From Anaerolineae bacterium (GTDB lineage Bacteria; Chloroflexota; Anaerolineae; Promineifilales; Promineifilaceae): DNA of 64,000 nucleotides. The position numbers and the translations under genes are program-made. Position 1 is the stretch's first letter, and each line of letters opens with the position of its first letter. The DNA is taken from assembly GCA_020848035.1 (NCBI GenBank), contig JADLAX010000082.1, positions 1 to 64,000 of the forward strand. The letters are read 5' to 3'. The notes beneath the pieces were generated by a model that worked only from the letters and a program-made list of their open reading frames with translations, did no database searches and had not been told where the DNA came from. This document shows positions 43,253 to 51,184 of this stretch, piece by piece.

Positions 43253-44233
43253 ATGGAAGGGAAATTAGACCCGCAAGATGTCCGATTGTTTAGCGGCCGT
43301 TCCAATGTGCCGCTGGCCAAAAAAATAGCCGATCACCTGGGCATTCCCCTGGATGAGACCCGCTTTTCAAAGTTTAGCAATGATAATTTGTTTGTGCAGC
43401 TGGGGGCCAGCGTGCGCGGCCGTGTGGTGTACATCGTGCAGTCGCTTACGCCGCCGGTGAGTGATCATCTGGTGGAGCTGCTGATGATGCTGGATATTGC
43501 CAAGAGTGCCGCCGCGCGGGAAATCCACGCTGTCATTCCGTACTTTTCTTATGCCCGTTCAGACAAAAAGGATGCACCACGCATCTCGATCACCGCGCGG
43601 CTGATTGCCGACTTGCTGCGCACCTCTGGCGCGACGCACGTCATGACGATGACGCTGCACTCGCCGCAGGTGCATGGCTTTTTCAGCGTCCCGGCTGACC
43701 CGCTGACGGCGCGTATGACGCTGGAGCAGTTTATGCGGCAACGGCCGTTAGATCCCCGGCACGATGTGGTGGTTGCCCCAGACATGGGCCGGGCCAAACC
43801 CGCCGCCCGCTTTGCCGCTGGCCTGGGTTTGCCCATCGCCTCGGCCGACAAAACACGCGTCTCGGACACCGAGGTGAAGATTGGTGGCCTCATCGGGCGG
43901 CAGGTGAAGGGGTTTGAACATGCCCTGGTGTACGATGACGAAATCGCGACGGCTGGATCGGTGGTGGAATTGAGCCAGGTGCTGGTCGAAAGCGGTATCC
44001 AGCGCATTACCCTGGTGTGTACGCACGGCCTTTTCCTGGGGCCAGCCATTGAGCGCATCAAATCGGTGCCGCAAATTCAGGAAGTGATTACTACGGACAC
44101 GGTGGAACGGCCGTTAGACCGCCGTCCTCCCAACTTAACCGTGCTCTCCGTGAGCCATGTCTTTGCCGAAGCTATTCGCCAAAACTACCTGCGCCGCTCC
44201 ATTGGCGAGCTGTTTGAGGGACTTGAAGTATGA
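43253..44233 (+). CDS. prs: Ribose-phosphate pyrophosphokinase
   Basis: This 326-residue enzyme makes PRPP from ribose 5-phosphate and ATP for nucleotide, histidine and tryptophan synthesis. It has FSGRSNVPLAKKIADHLG, FSNDNLFVQ, VIPYFSYARSDKKDAPR and the PRPP-binding loop in LVYDDEIATAGSVVELS. AGGAGGAAG lies just before the ATG. The motif RSDKKD follows the class I form. The C-terminal ends with SVSHVFAEAIRQNYLR, typical of bacterial Prs. Confidence 0.94.
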   Translation: MEGKLDPQDVRLFSGRSNVPLAKKIADHLGIPLDETRFSKFSNDNLFVQLGASVRGRVVYIVQSLTPPVSDHLVELLMMLDIAKSAAAREIHAVIPYFSYARSDKKDAPRISITARLIADLLRTSGATHVMTMTLHSPQVHGFFSVPADPLTARMTLEQFMRQRPLDPRHDVVVAPDMGRAKPAARFAAGLGLPIASADKTRVSDTEVKIGGLIGRQVKGFEHALVYDDEIATAGSVVELSQVLVESGIQRITLVCTHGLFLGPAIERIKSVPQIQEVITTDTVERPLDRRPPNLTVLSVSHVFAEAIRQNYLRRSIGELFEGLEV

Positions 44234-44301
44234 GTTGGCGGCGTGTGGCAGGTGGCTGGTAGAATTGCGCTCACCAAAATTAACAGGATGATTCCTGACA
44301 A

Positions 44302-44330
44302 GGTGACACGGTGACACGGTGTCTCAAGAT
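44302..44330. repeat. Short GGTGACAC tandem repeat (period 8)
   Basis: GGTGACAC occurs twice in phase, then GGTGTCTC, between prs and the hydrolase gene. Related GGTGA units at period 8 lie at 45184-45250 and 58105-58142. Confidence 0.55.
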
Positions 44331-44368
44331 GCCGGGTTGTGATTTTGTCAGAATAAAAAGAGGAATTT

Positions 44369-45184
44369 ATGAACGAAAACGAAGAAGATTTTGTGATGGC
44401 CTTTCAGGATTCATGTGACAGGCCAACGCTGCTGCTCATTCATGGCTTTCCGCTGAGCAGCCAGATGTGGACGCCGCAGCTGGAGGATTTGGGCGAATAC
44501 GTGCGGGTTATCGCCCCAGACCTGCGCGGTTTTGGCCAGTCGGACAGCGTGCCGGGGCCATACACCATTGCCCAGCTGGCCGATGACTGCGCCGATTTGT
44601 TGGGCCATCTGAATGTGGCTTCCCCCTTTGTTGTTTGCGGCTTATCTATGGGCGGCTACATTGCCCTGGAGTTTTACCGCCGCTACCCGGAGCTGGTGGC
44701 TGGGCTGATTTTGGTTTCCACCCGGGCCGGGGCCGATTCGGAAGAAGCAAAAGCCAATCGGGACAAGTCGGCTGAACTGGCCAAAAATGAGGGAGCAACG
44801 GCCGTTTCTGCCCAAATGCTGCCCAAAATGATGGCCCCAGAATTTTACGAGTCGGATGAGGAGTTGGTCGAGTTTGTCGAGGAAATCATGAGCGCCGCCT
44901 CGCTCAACGGGGTGGTGGGGGCGCTGGCCGCCATGCGCGACCGCATTGATTCCACACCCACGCTGGACGATATTGCCGCGCCCGTACTCATCATTCACGG
45001 CGCGGATGACCAGCTTATTCCGCCGTCTGAGGCTGAGCTGATGTACAAAGCCATCCCTGATGCCGATCTGGTCATCATTCCCGATGCCGGCCACCTGCCC
45101 AACCTGGAGCAGCCCGACATCTTCAACGACGCCGTCATCGACTTCCTGGAAGAACTCTTCGGCGAAGACGATGAAGATGAATAG
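44369..45184 (+). CDS. Alpha/beta hydrolase
   Basis: This 271-residue protein has the classical fold: LLLIHGFPLSSQMWTPQ with the oxyanion loop, DLRGFGQSD, the nucleophile elbow GLSMGG (Ser in VVCGLSMGGYIAL), the acid in IIHGADDQLIPP and the catalytic His in DAGHLPNLEQP. The substrate cannot be told; it resembles 3-oxoadipate enol-lactonase and related esterases. AGAGG lies before the ATG. The C-terminal tail is very acidic (EELFGEDDEDE). Confidence 0.88.
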   Translation: MNENEEDFVMAFQDSCDRPTLLLIHGFPLSSQMWTPQLEDLGEYVRVIAPDLRGFGQSDSVPGPYTIAQLADDCADLLGHLNVASPFVVCGLSMGGYIALEFYRRYPELVAGLILVSTRAGADSEEAKANRDKSAELAKNEGATAVSAQMLPKMMAPEFYESDEELVEFVEEIMSAASLNGVVGALAAMRDRIDSTPTLDDIAAPVLIIHGADDQLIPPSEAELMYKAIPDADLVIIPDAGHLPNLEQPDIFNDAVIDFLEELFGEDDEDE

Positions 45185-45254
45185 GTGACAGGGTGAAGGG
45201 GTGAACGGCCGTTTCCCTCCTCAAACCTTCACCACTTACCTCACCACCTTGAAC

Positions 45255-45320
45255 TTGTCATGCTGAACGCAGTGAAGCATCCCAACCAAGTTGAACGGGA
45301 TTCTTCATTGCGCTCCGCTT
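45255..45320. repeat. TCATGCTGA...GAAGCATCCC element, divergent copy
   Basis: TGTCATGCTGAACGCAGTG and GAAGCATCCC match the left half of the element at 22190-22307; the right half is only loosely complementary. Confidence 0.6.
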
Positions 45321-45460
45321 CCTGCTGTGGCCGGGCGTCCCCGCCGTGCCACTTTCTGGGCTAAAATGCACTGTGGGTGAGCGATAATTGTCCCCACCGA
45401 ACTTATGCTAAAATTCAAGCGTTCAAGATTGCAAAGTAGGCGGCGCGGCAGGACGCCGAT

Positions 45461-45569
45461 GCCGCAGCCAGGTGAGGTTTCGCGCTCGCCGAAGACCGCG
45501 CCGGAGTAGGGGGGCCAAGCCGCAGCCGGACGAGATTTTGCGCTGGGCGAAGACCGCGCCGGAGCAAGG
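45461..45569. repeat. Imperfect direct tandem repeat of about 58 bases
   Basis: GCCGCAGCC...GAAGACCGCGCCGGAG occurs at 45461-45506 and again at 45519-45564. The two units share about 80 percent by eye. It lies upstream of the AT-richer HEAT-repeat lipoprotein gene. Confidence 0.7.
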
Positions 45570-45616
45570 AGACACAAAGTTGAGGTACTAACCTTGAAAA
45601 ATTAGTGTAGTTCATT

Positions 45617-46252
45617 ATGTCACGCTGTTTGATATTTCGACTGATTTCGTTGACCGTAGTATTCTGTTTGGTGTCGTTGTTCGTAGGGGGATGTCGTCCT
45701 CAGTCATCACCATCAATATTACCTGCTGAGACCTTTGAGCCATCACCAACACCTCCAAGCACACTATCCGAATTAATAGATGTCTTGGCTACTGGTGGTG
45801 CAGAGGCACGCATAGGTGCTGCCCAGGTAATTGCGGAGATGGGAACAGAGGCAGAAGAAGCTGTTCCGGTTTTGATAGATAATCTTAGCTATGAAGGATC
45901 ATATGGTGTCAGGTTAGTTGCGGCTAACGCATTAGGGGCCATAGGCCCTGCTGCCAAACGAGCAATACCAGTGTTAATAAGTGTCATGCGTGATGATTTT
46001 GTTCATACACGAAGTGCTGCGGCCAAAGCTTTGGGGCAAATTGGTGATAAATCGACTGTTCCAGCGTTAGCTGAAGCTCTATATGATGAAAAAGAATCCG
46101 TGCGGATGTCTGCAACCGAAGCCATAAGTCTCTTAACAGGAGAAGAATTTACAGAGAACATTACGTTAGACGAAAATGGTATTTCTGAAAAAGTTAAGGA
46201 AGCCAGAAGGTGGTGGGAGGACATCGGTCAATATCAGAATTGGTCTGAATGA
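45617..46252 (+). CDS. HEAT-repeat lipoprotein
   Basis: This 211-residue protein has a lipobox in FVGGC (lipid on about Cys26), a Pro/Thr linker (PSPTPPST) and four or so HEAT/PBS-lyase-type repeats: ARIGAAQVIAEMG, VRLVAANALGAIG, TRSAAAKALGQIG and VRMSATEAISLL. Such repeats mediate protein contacts. Its codons are visibly AT-richer than its neighbours and it has no ACGGCCGT, so it may have come by transfer. The ATG follows a weak purine stretch. Confidence 0.75.
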   Translation: MSRCLIFRLISLTVVFCLVSLFVGGCRPQSSPSILPAETFEPSPTPPSTLSELIDVLATGGAEARIGAAQVIAEMGTEAEEAVPVLIDNLSYEGSYGVRLVAANALGAIGPAAKRAIPVLISVMRDDFVHTRSAAAKALGQIGDKSTVPALAEALYDEKESVRMSATEAISLLTGEEFTENITLDENGISEKVKEARRWWEDIGQYQNWSE

Positions 46253-46281
46253 ATATTTGATTCCCTTGCTATGCCAAGTAC

Positions 46282-46333
46282 ATTTCCCCGGAAATTGTTC
46301 AATCGTAAACTGGCCTAGAATTTCCGGGGAAAT
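46282..46333. repeat. Perfect 15-base inverted repeat
   Basis: ATTTCCCCGGAAATT (46282-46296) and AATTTCCGGGGAAAT (46319-46333) surround a 22-base loop between two convergent genes. It could end transcription on both sides though it lacks a T-run. Confidence 0.75.
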
Positions 46334-46334
46334 A

Positions 46335-47567
46335 TTACCTGCACGGCCGTTTCAACCCATCTAAAATCCAGCAATCCATCCCCTGATCCAGCCACGCCTG
46401 GGCATCGACCCAGATGCCGTCCACCAGCAAATCCCAGTGCAGATGATTGCCCGTTGACAGGCCCGTGGTGCCTACCTCGCCGACGATTTGCCCCGGCTGC
46501 ACCACGACTCCCGGCATCACGGCCAGGCTGGACATGTGGTAAAAGCCCGTGTAAATCCCCAGCCCGTGGTCAATAATCACCGCGCCGCCGCGTACGTACA
46601 AAAATTCAGCCACCACGACGGTGCCGCTGGCAGGGGCCAGTACGGGCGTTCCGCCGTACGCCGCGAAATCGACGCCTTCGTGGTAGCTGCGGTAGGGGCC
46701 GCCGTTGTAGGAGCGCCGCACGCCAAAGGTGGAGCTAATGGTTAAGTAGCTGTTGATGGGCAGCTGAAAGGGCGCATCCCACTGCGCCAGGCCACTGTCT
46801 TGCTCCCAAATTTCAAACAGGCGGGCACGCTCTTCGGCAATGGATTCCTGGTCAATTTGTGCGGCCGTTCCCGTGAGGGTCAGCTCCTGGTATTCCCAAT
46901 CGGCCGGATCGCGGAACTGCCACGGCTGTCGCCAGGGTGGTGCGTCGCCGACCTGGATTTCCAGCACAGGCTGCTGCGTGCCAAAAAATGCGCCCGTGCC
47001 GGTGAGCCCCACCAGGAAATTCTGGTTGGCAAAAACGTCCATTTCGTTGTCGCCGAGAACGGCCGTTACTGCCCCCACCACACCCATTTCTGCCCGAAAA
47101 CCCACCGCCTGCCCCGGCGTGCCTACCACCTGCGACAGCTCTAACCGGCTAAACCCGACGGGCAAATCGCGGGGGATGCTGGTGGCGCCTGGCACCAAAA
47201 CCGGGCGATATAAATTGGCGCGGTACGGCGACGGGCGACCATTGCGTATAGCCAGTGACCACGGCGAGACTTGATGGGCAACGGCCGTTGCCAGCAAATC
47301 CCCCATTGGCCGCAGCAGCATACCGGATTGGGCAACGGCCGTTTCCGGCAGCACCACTTCTGTGCCAATCGCTGGGGGCCGAGATGGATTCATGTGCGGG
47401 TTCAGCGCGTGCAGGTCAGATTCCGGCACCTGGAAGCGCATGGCCAGTGCAGTCCAGCTGTCGCCAGGTTGAATGGTGAGGGAGCCGTTGCTCTGAGCGG
47501 CCGTTGGTTCTGTGATTATTGAGATTATTGAGAAGAGGAGCAGCACCGAAACAATCCACTTTTTCAT
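46335..47567 (-). CDS. Secreted LysM and M23 peptidase protein
   Basis: I start this at ATG 47567 (MKKWIVSVLLLF), since the longer frame to 47777 adds 70 residues without a signal sequence. The 410-residue protein has a signal peptide (1-24, cleavage after TAAQS), a LysM domain (about 28-75, IQPGDSWTALAMRF), a middle part of about 190 residues and an M23 domain at the C-terminus with HEGVDFAAYGG and NHLHWDL. It is probably a peptidoglycan hydrolase. It is divergent from folK. Confidence 0.85.
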   Translation of the reverse strand: MKKWIVSVLLLFSIISIITEPTAAQSNGSLTIQPGDSWTALAMRFQVPESDLHALNPHMNPSRPPAIGTEVVLPETAVAQSGMLLRPMGDLLATAVAHQVSPWSLAIRNGRPSPYRANLYRPVLVPGATSIPRDLPVGFSRLELSQVVGTPGQAVGFRAEMGVVGAVTAVLGDNEMDVFANQNFLVGLTGTGAFFGTQQPVLEIQVGDAPPWRQPWQFRDPADWEYQELTLTGTAAQIDQESIAEERARLFEIWEQDSGLAQWDAPFQLPINSYLTISSTFGVRRSYNGGPYRSYHEGVDFAAYGGTPVLAPASGTVVVAEFLYVRGGAVIIDHGLGIYTGFYHMSSLAVMPGVVVQPGQIVGEVGTTGLSTGNHLHWDLLVDGIWVDAQAWLDQGMDCWILDGLKRPCR

Positions 47568-47673
47568 GCCCGCATTGTACTCGTCAGAGCGTGTTTGGTA
47601 CAGCCAAACTATCTCTGGCTCAGAAAAATTCGTTGTATCCTCAAATTCGCTGTGGCCACCGCAAAATTCCTGT

Positions 47674-47702
47674 TTGACATCAATGACGCGCTGTGTTATA
47701 AA
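47674..47702 (+). promoter_or_regulatory. Consensus sigma-70 promoter for folK
   Basis: TTGACA (47674-47679) and TATAAA (47697-47702) are 17 bases apart, the best match in the window. The leader before the folK ATG at 47770 would be about 60 bases. Confidence 0.75.
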
Positions 47703-47769
47703 GTTTGCCATATGACGCAGGGCAGCATTTTGTATAAGTTGACTGATTCGTTTTAACAACAAAAGTACC

Positions 47770-48273
47770 ATGCACACGATTTATCTAGGTTTGGGTACCA
47801 ATTTGGGGGACCGTACCGCCAATTTGCAGGCAGCTATTACCGGGCTGGCTGAGAAATTGGTGATAACGGCCGTTTCCCCCCTCTACCAAACCCCGCCGTG
47901 GGGTGTCACCGACCAGCCCGACTTTCTAAATTTGTGCCTGGCTGCCCAAACTGATTTAGCACCAGAAGAACTCCTGATTTTTGTCAAAAATCTGGAAACT
48001 GAACTGGGACGTCAACCAGCCAAACGATGGGGTCCCCGCCTCATCGACATCGACATTCTTTTTTACGCCAACCAGCTAGTAGAAACTGAAAATATGAGCA
48101 TTCCGCATCCGCGATTGGCGGAGCGGGCCTTTGTGCTGCGGCCGCTGGCCGACATTGCGCCCGGTTTTGTGCATCCGGTGCTGGGTGAGACGATTGCCAC
48201 GTTGGCGGAAAAAGTGGGGGACGAGGGGATACGGCCGTTTGCCCCCGCACCGGCTCTGGAATTTGACCGTTAA
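47770..48273 (+). CDS. folK: 2-amino-4-hydroxy-6-hydroxymethyldihydropteridine pyrophosphokinase
   Basis: This 167-residue enzyme (HPPK) pyrophosphorylates the pterin for folate synthesis. It has YLGLGTNLGDRTANLQAAI, SPLYQTPPWGVTDQPDFLN, ETELGRQPAKRWGPRLIDIDILFY and HPRLAERAFVLRPLADIAP. FolP, the next pathway step, follows after a TetR-type gene. The gene has two ACGGCCGT copies. Confidence 0.95.
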   Translation: MHTIYLGLGTNLGDRTANLQAAITGLAEKLVITAVSPLYQTPPWGVTDQPDFLNLCLAAQTDLAPEELLIFVKNLETELGRQPAKRWGPRLIDIDILFYANQLVETENMSIPHPRLAERAFVLRPLADIAPGFVHPVLGETIATLAEKVGDEGIRPFAPAPALEFDR

Positions 48274-48309
48274 TCTCTTTTTTTATCGCAAAAATAAGTC
48301 GCTGCTCAT

Positions 48310-48331
48310 TTTTTGAGTGACGACTCAAAAA
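48310..48331 (+). promoter_or_regulatory. Palindromic operator upstream of the TetR-type gene
   Basis: TTTTTGAGT and ACTCAAAAA are perfect complements around GACG. The palindrome ends nine bases before the ATG at 48341 and 37 bases after the folK stop. It is a likely binding site for the TetR protein encoded next. A GTG within it (48317) is in frame but, for this reason, is unlikely to be the start. Confidence 0.65.
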
Positions 48332-48340
48332 GAAAAACTT

Positions 48341-48958
48341 ATGCTAGAAGCCGACATTACTACCCGCCGCGAACGTCGCATTGCTGCCCGCCGAGCGCAG
48401 TTGTTAGAGGCCGCTGCTCACGTGTTTAGCCACAAAGGGTACGAAAAAGCCACTACCAAGGAAATTGCCGAAGTGGCCGACGTTTCCGAGGGCACGCTGT
48501 TTAACTACTTCGCCACCAAGCGCGAACTGCTCATTGGCGTGGCCAAGGCATATGCCGACGAGGTGGCGGCCGATATTGCTTCGGTGCAGGGGGAAACGTT
48601 TGAAGACATGCTGGCCCAGCTCATGGCCAATCGGTTCCGCCGGGGGCGGGAGCGCCGCCTCTTTATGCTCTTTCTCTACGAAGCCCGGCTGAACGTCGAT
48701 GTGCACGAATATTACGTGCAGGAAGCGCTGCACCGCATTATCACCGCCACCGAGCAGCGGCTGACGGCGCTGATCGATTCTGGCGTCATGCGCCCGGTTG
48801 ACCCGGCCATCGCCGCCCGCATGATGAGCGCCACCATCATGGGCTTTGCCGCCCTGTTTGAATTGGGCGTCTCCATTGGCACCAGTTCCCCGGAAAAGCT
48901 GGGGGCAGACGTGACGGATATTTATTTGAATGGATTACGGAACGGGAGTGAGAAGTAA
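48341..48958 (+). CDS. TetR/AcrR-family transcriptional regulator
   Basis: This 205-residue protein has the TetR helix-turn-helix: RRAQLLEAAAHVFSHKGYEKATTKEIAEVADVSEGTLFNYFATKRELL (residues about 15-62), then an all-helical ligand and dimer domain. I start it at ATG 48341 rather than GTG 48317, which lies in the palindrome. It sits between folK and folP on the same strand. Regulators of this form often respond to lipophilic or acyl-CoA ligands; the beta-oxidation cluster 1 kb downstream would fit, but this is inference. The last three residues lie in a period-7 array. Confidence 0.85.
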   Translation: MLEADITTRRERRIAARRAQLLEAAAHVFSHKGYEKATTKEIAEVADVSEGTLFNYFATKRELLIGVAKAYADEVAADIASVQGETFEDMLAQLMANRFRRGRERRLFMLFLYEARLNVDVHEYYVQEALHRIITATEQRLTALIDSGVMRPVDPAIAARMMSATIMGFAALFELGVSIGTSSPEKLGADVTDIYLNGLRNGSEK

Positions 48959-49030
48959 AAAGTGATAAGTGATAAGTGAAAAGTGGCGTTCACTTTTTAC
49001 GTTTGACTTATCACTTTTAACTGATTGATT
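48947..49030. repeat. Self-complementary period-7 array 3
   Basis: Units AGTGAGA, AGTAAAA and AGTGATA run in 7-base phase from 48947, then complementary units such as TTCACTT and ATCACTT. The first units form the last codons of the TetR gene. It ends just before folP. Confidence 0.88.
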
Positions 49031-49034
49031 AAAA

Positions 49035-49883
49035 ATGTTCGATTGGGGCAAACGCACGTACGTCATGGGCATTCTCAACGTCACGCCGGACAGCTTTTCC
49101 GGGGATGGCATTTTGCAGCGCGACGATGAGATTGCTGCCGCTGTGGCCCAGGCGCAGCAGTTTGCCGCCGACGGGGCAGACATTATCGACATTGGCGGGG
49201 AGAGCACGCGGCCCGGCAGCACGCCTGTGACCGAGGCCGAGGAGCTGGCCCGGGTGATTCCAGTGATTGAGGCGGTGCGTACGGCCGTTTCCCTGCCCAT
49301 CTCCGTAGACACCTACCGCGCCAGCGTCGCCGAAGCCGCCCTCGCCGCCGGGGCCAACTGGATTAACGATGTCTGGGGCTTGCGCATGGATCCGCGCCTG
49401 GCCCAGGTGGCGGCCCAGGCCCACTGCCCCGTCGTGCTGATGCACAATCGCAGCAAGCCCAAAGACGTGGCCCAGGAAGAACGGCTCGGCGGCCGTTATG
49501 TGGGTGTGGCGTACGATGATTTGATCGCCGATATCAAGCGCGAGCTGGGTGAAAGCATCGAGCTGGCGCGGCAAGCTGGCGTCAAAGAGGAGCACATCAT
49601 TCTGGACCCCGGCGTAGGGTTTGGCAAAACCGTCACCCAAAATTTACAGCTTGTGAACCAACTGGATCAGTTCAAAACGATGGGTTATCCCATTTTGTTA
49701 GGCACCTCGCGCAAATCATTTATCGGCTACACGCTCGATTTGCCGCCCGAGGAGCGGCTGGAAGGCACGGCCGCTACCGTGGCCATCGGCATCGCCCGTG
49801 GGGCGGACATTGTGCGGGTGCATGATGTGAAACCAATTGTGCGGCTGGCAAAAATGACAGACGCGATTATTCGTTCAACTTAG
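49035..49883 (+). CDS. folP: Dihydropteroate synthase
   Basis: This 282-residue enzyme joins pterin pyrophosphate and p-aminobenzoate, the target of sulfonamides. It has MGILNVTPDSFSGDG, DIGGESTRPGSTPVTEAEEL, WINDVWG, HNRSKP and DPGVGFGKTVTQNLQL. It follows folK (previous pathway step) after the regulator gene. No ribosome site is seen before the ATG, which directly follows the repeat array. Confidence 0.95.
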   Translation: MFDWGKRTYVMGILNVTPDSFSGDGILQRDDEIAAAVAQAQQFAADGADIIDIGGESTRPGSTPVTEAEELARVIPVIEAVRTAVSLPISVDTYRASVAEAALAAGANWINDVWGLRMDPRLAQVAAQAHCPVVLMHNRSKPKDVAQEERLGGRYVGVAYDDLIADIKRELGESIELARQAGVKEEHIILDPGVGFGKTVTQNLQLVNQLDQFKTMGYPILLGTSRKSFIGYTLDLPPEERLEGTAATVAIGIARGADIVRVHDVKPIVRLAKMTDAIIRST

Positions 49884-49897
49884 CCGGTTTTGGGAGT

Positions 49898-49968
49898 AGT
49901 AAAAAGTGAAAAGTGATCAGTGAAAAGAACAATACTTTTTACTTTTTACTTATCACTTTTCACTTATC
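49898..49968. repeat. Self-complementary period-7 array 4
   Basis: Ten 7-base units in phase: AGTAAAA and AGTGAAA on the left, TACTTTT and CACTTAT on the right. It lies 15 bases after the folP stop and shares units with arrays 2, 3 and 7. Confidence 0.9.
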
Positions 49969-49995
49969 AAATCGGCCAAAAAGGGAGCATAAAAC

Positions 49996-51087
49996 ATGTT
50001 AGATTTTCGCTTAGATGAAGAACAGAAGATGCTAACCGATGCCATTGCCCGGTTCGCCAACGAGCGGATGCGCAAGGTATTTCGGGATGCGGAAGAAGAC
50101 GGCCGTATTCCGCCCGAGGTCGTGCAGGCTGGCTGGGAACTGGGCATTTTGCCCACCGGCTTGCCCGAAGCGTACGGCGGCTTTGGCGAGTACACCGCGC
50201 TGACTGGCGTGCTGGCCAGCGAAGCGCTCGCCTGGGGCGACCTGGCCATTGCCCTCAACGTGATGGTGCCGAATTTGGTGGCCATCCCGGTGATGCTGTG
50301 CGGCACCGAGGCGCAAAAAGAGGCGTACCTGCCCCAGTTTTGCGACGAGGTGATGCCCGCGATGACGGCCGCTTTCACCGAGCCAATCGTCAAGTTCGAC
50401 CCGTACAAGTTGAAGACAACGGCCGTTCGTGATGGCGACGCGTATGTGCTGAATGGTGTGAAAACGGCCGTGCCTCTGGCCGAAACGGCCGAACTCATCC
50501 TGGTTTACGCCAACGAAGACGGCCAAACCCAGGCGTTTTTTGTGCCCGCCGACGCGGCTGGTTTGTCCATCGACAAAAAAGCCAAGCTGATGGGCATCAA
50601 AGGGCTGCCCACCAGCATGGTCACCCTGGCCAACTGCCGCGTGCCCGCCGGGAACAAGCTGGGCGGCGAGACTGGTATCGATTTCGGCCTGATTTTGAAC
50701 CACAGCCGGGTGGCTTTAGGCGCAGCGGCCGTTGGTGTGGCCCGGGCCGGTTACGAATACGCCCTCGACTACGCCAAGCAGCGTGTCCAGTTTGGTGAAC
50801 CGATTGCCCACAAGCAGTCGATCGCCTTCATGCTGGCCGACATGGCCACCGACATCGACGAAGCCCGCCTGCTGGTGTGGGAAGCCGCCTGGCAGATGGA
50901 CCAGGGCAAGGACATCACCCGCGACGCCACGCTGATGAAGCAGCGCGTGGACGACATCGTGGTGCAGGTGGCCGACCGGGCGCTGCAAGTGCTGGGTGGC
51001 TACGGCTACATCCGCGAGTACCCGGTAGAGCTCTGGCTGCGCAACGCCCGTGGTTTTGCCTCATTTGATGGACTGGCGATTGTGTAA
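49996..51087 (+). CDS. Acyl-CoA dehydrogenase
   Basis: This 363-residue flavoenzyme takes two hydrogens from acyl-CoA, the first step of beta-oxidation. It has FANERMRKVFRDAEEDG at the N-terminus, GLPEAYGGFGEYTALTGVLASEAL, and the C-terminal QVLGGYGYIREYPVELWLRNAR. It is shorter than the usual 380-400 residues. It opens a row of beta-oxidation genes: two dehydrogenases, FadN and thiolase. AGGGAGC lies before the ATG. Confidence 0.9.
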   Translation: MLDFRLDEEQKMLTDAIARFANERMRKVFRDAEEDGRIPPEVVQAGWELGILPTGLPEAYGGFGEYTALTGVLASEALAWGDLAIALNVMVPNLVAIPVMLCGTEAQKEAYLPQFCDEVMPAMTAAFTEPIVKFDPYKLKTTAVRDGDAYVLNGVKTAVPLAETAELILVYANEDGQTQAFFVPADAAGLSIDKKAKLMGIKGLPTSMVTLANCRVPAGNKLGGETGIDFGLILNHSRVALGAAAVGVARAGYEYALDYAKQRVQFGEPIAHKQSIAFMLADMATDIDEARLLVWEAAWQMDQGKDITRDATLMKQRVDDIVVQVADRALQVLGGYGYIREYPVELWLRNARGFASFDGLAIV

Positions 51088-51093
51088 TGGGGT

Positions 51094-51156
51094 AGTTAAT
51101 AGTTGCTAGTTGCTAGTTACTAACACTAGCCACTAACCACTAGCCACTAACTACCA
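51094..51156. repeat. Self-complementary period-7 array 5
   Basis: Nine 7-base units in phase: AGTTAAT and AGTTGCT on the left, GCCACTA and ACCACTA on the right. It lies six bases after the first dehydrogenase stop and differs in sequence from the other arrays. Confidence 0.9.
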
Positions 51157-51184
51157 ATTACTTCCAAAACAGACGGAGTAAAAA

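Larger units (their letters stand above)
45185..45616. other. Repeat-rich intergenic region
   Basis: About 430 bases. It begins with a period-8 GGTGA array and an AACGGCCGTT copy (45184-45250), then a TCATGCTGAAC...GAAGCATCCC element (45255-45320), then a tandem 58-base repeat (45461-45569) before the lipoprotein gene. No gene is supported. Confidence 0.6.

Noticed and set aside
48317-48340. GTG start for the TetR-type gene
   Set aside because: The GTG lies inside the perfect operator palindrome; the ATG at 48341 gives a normal TetR N-terminus.
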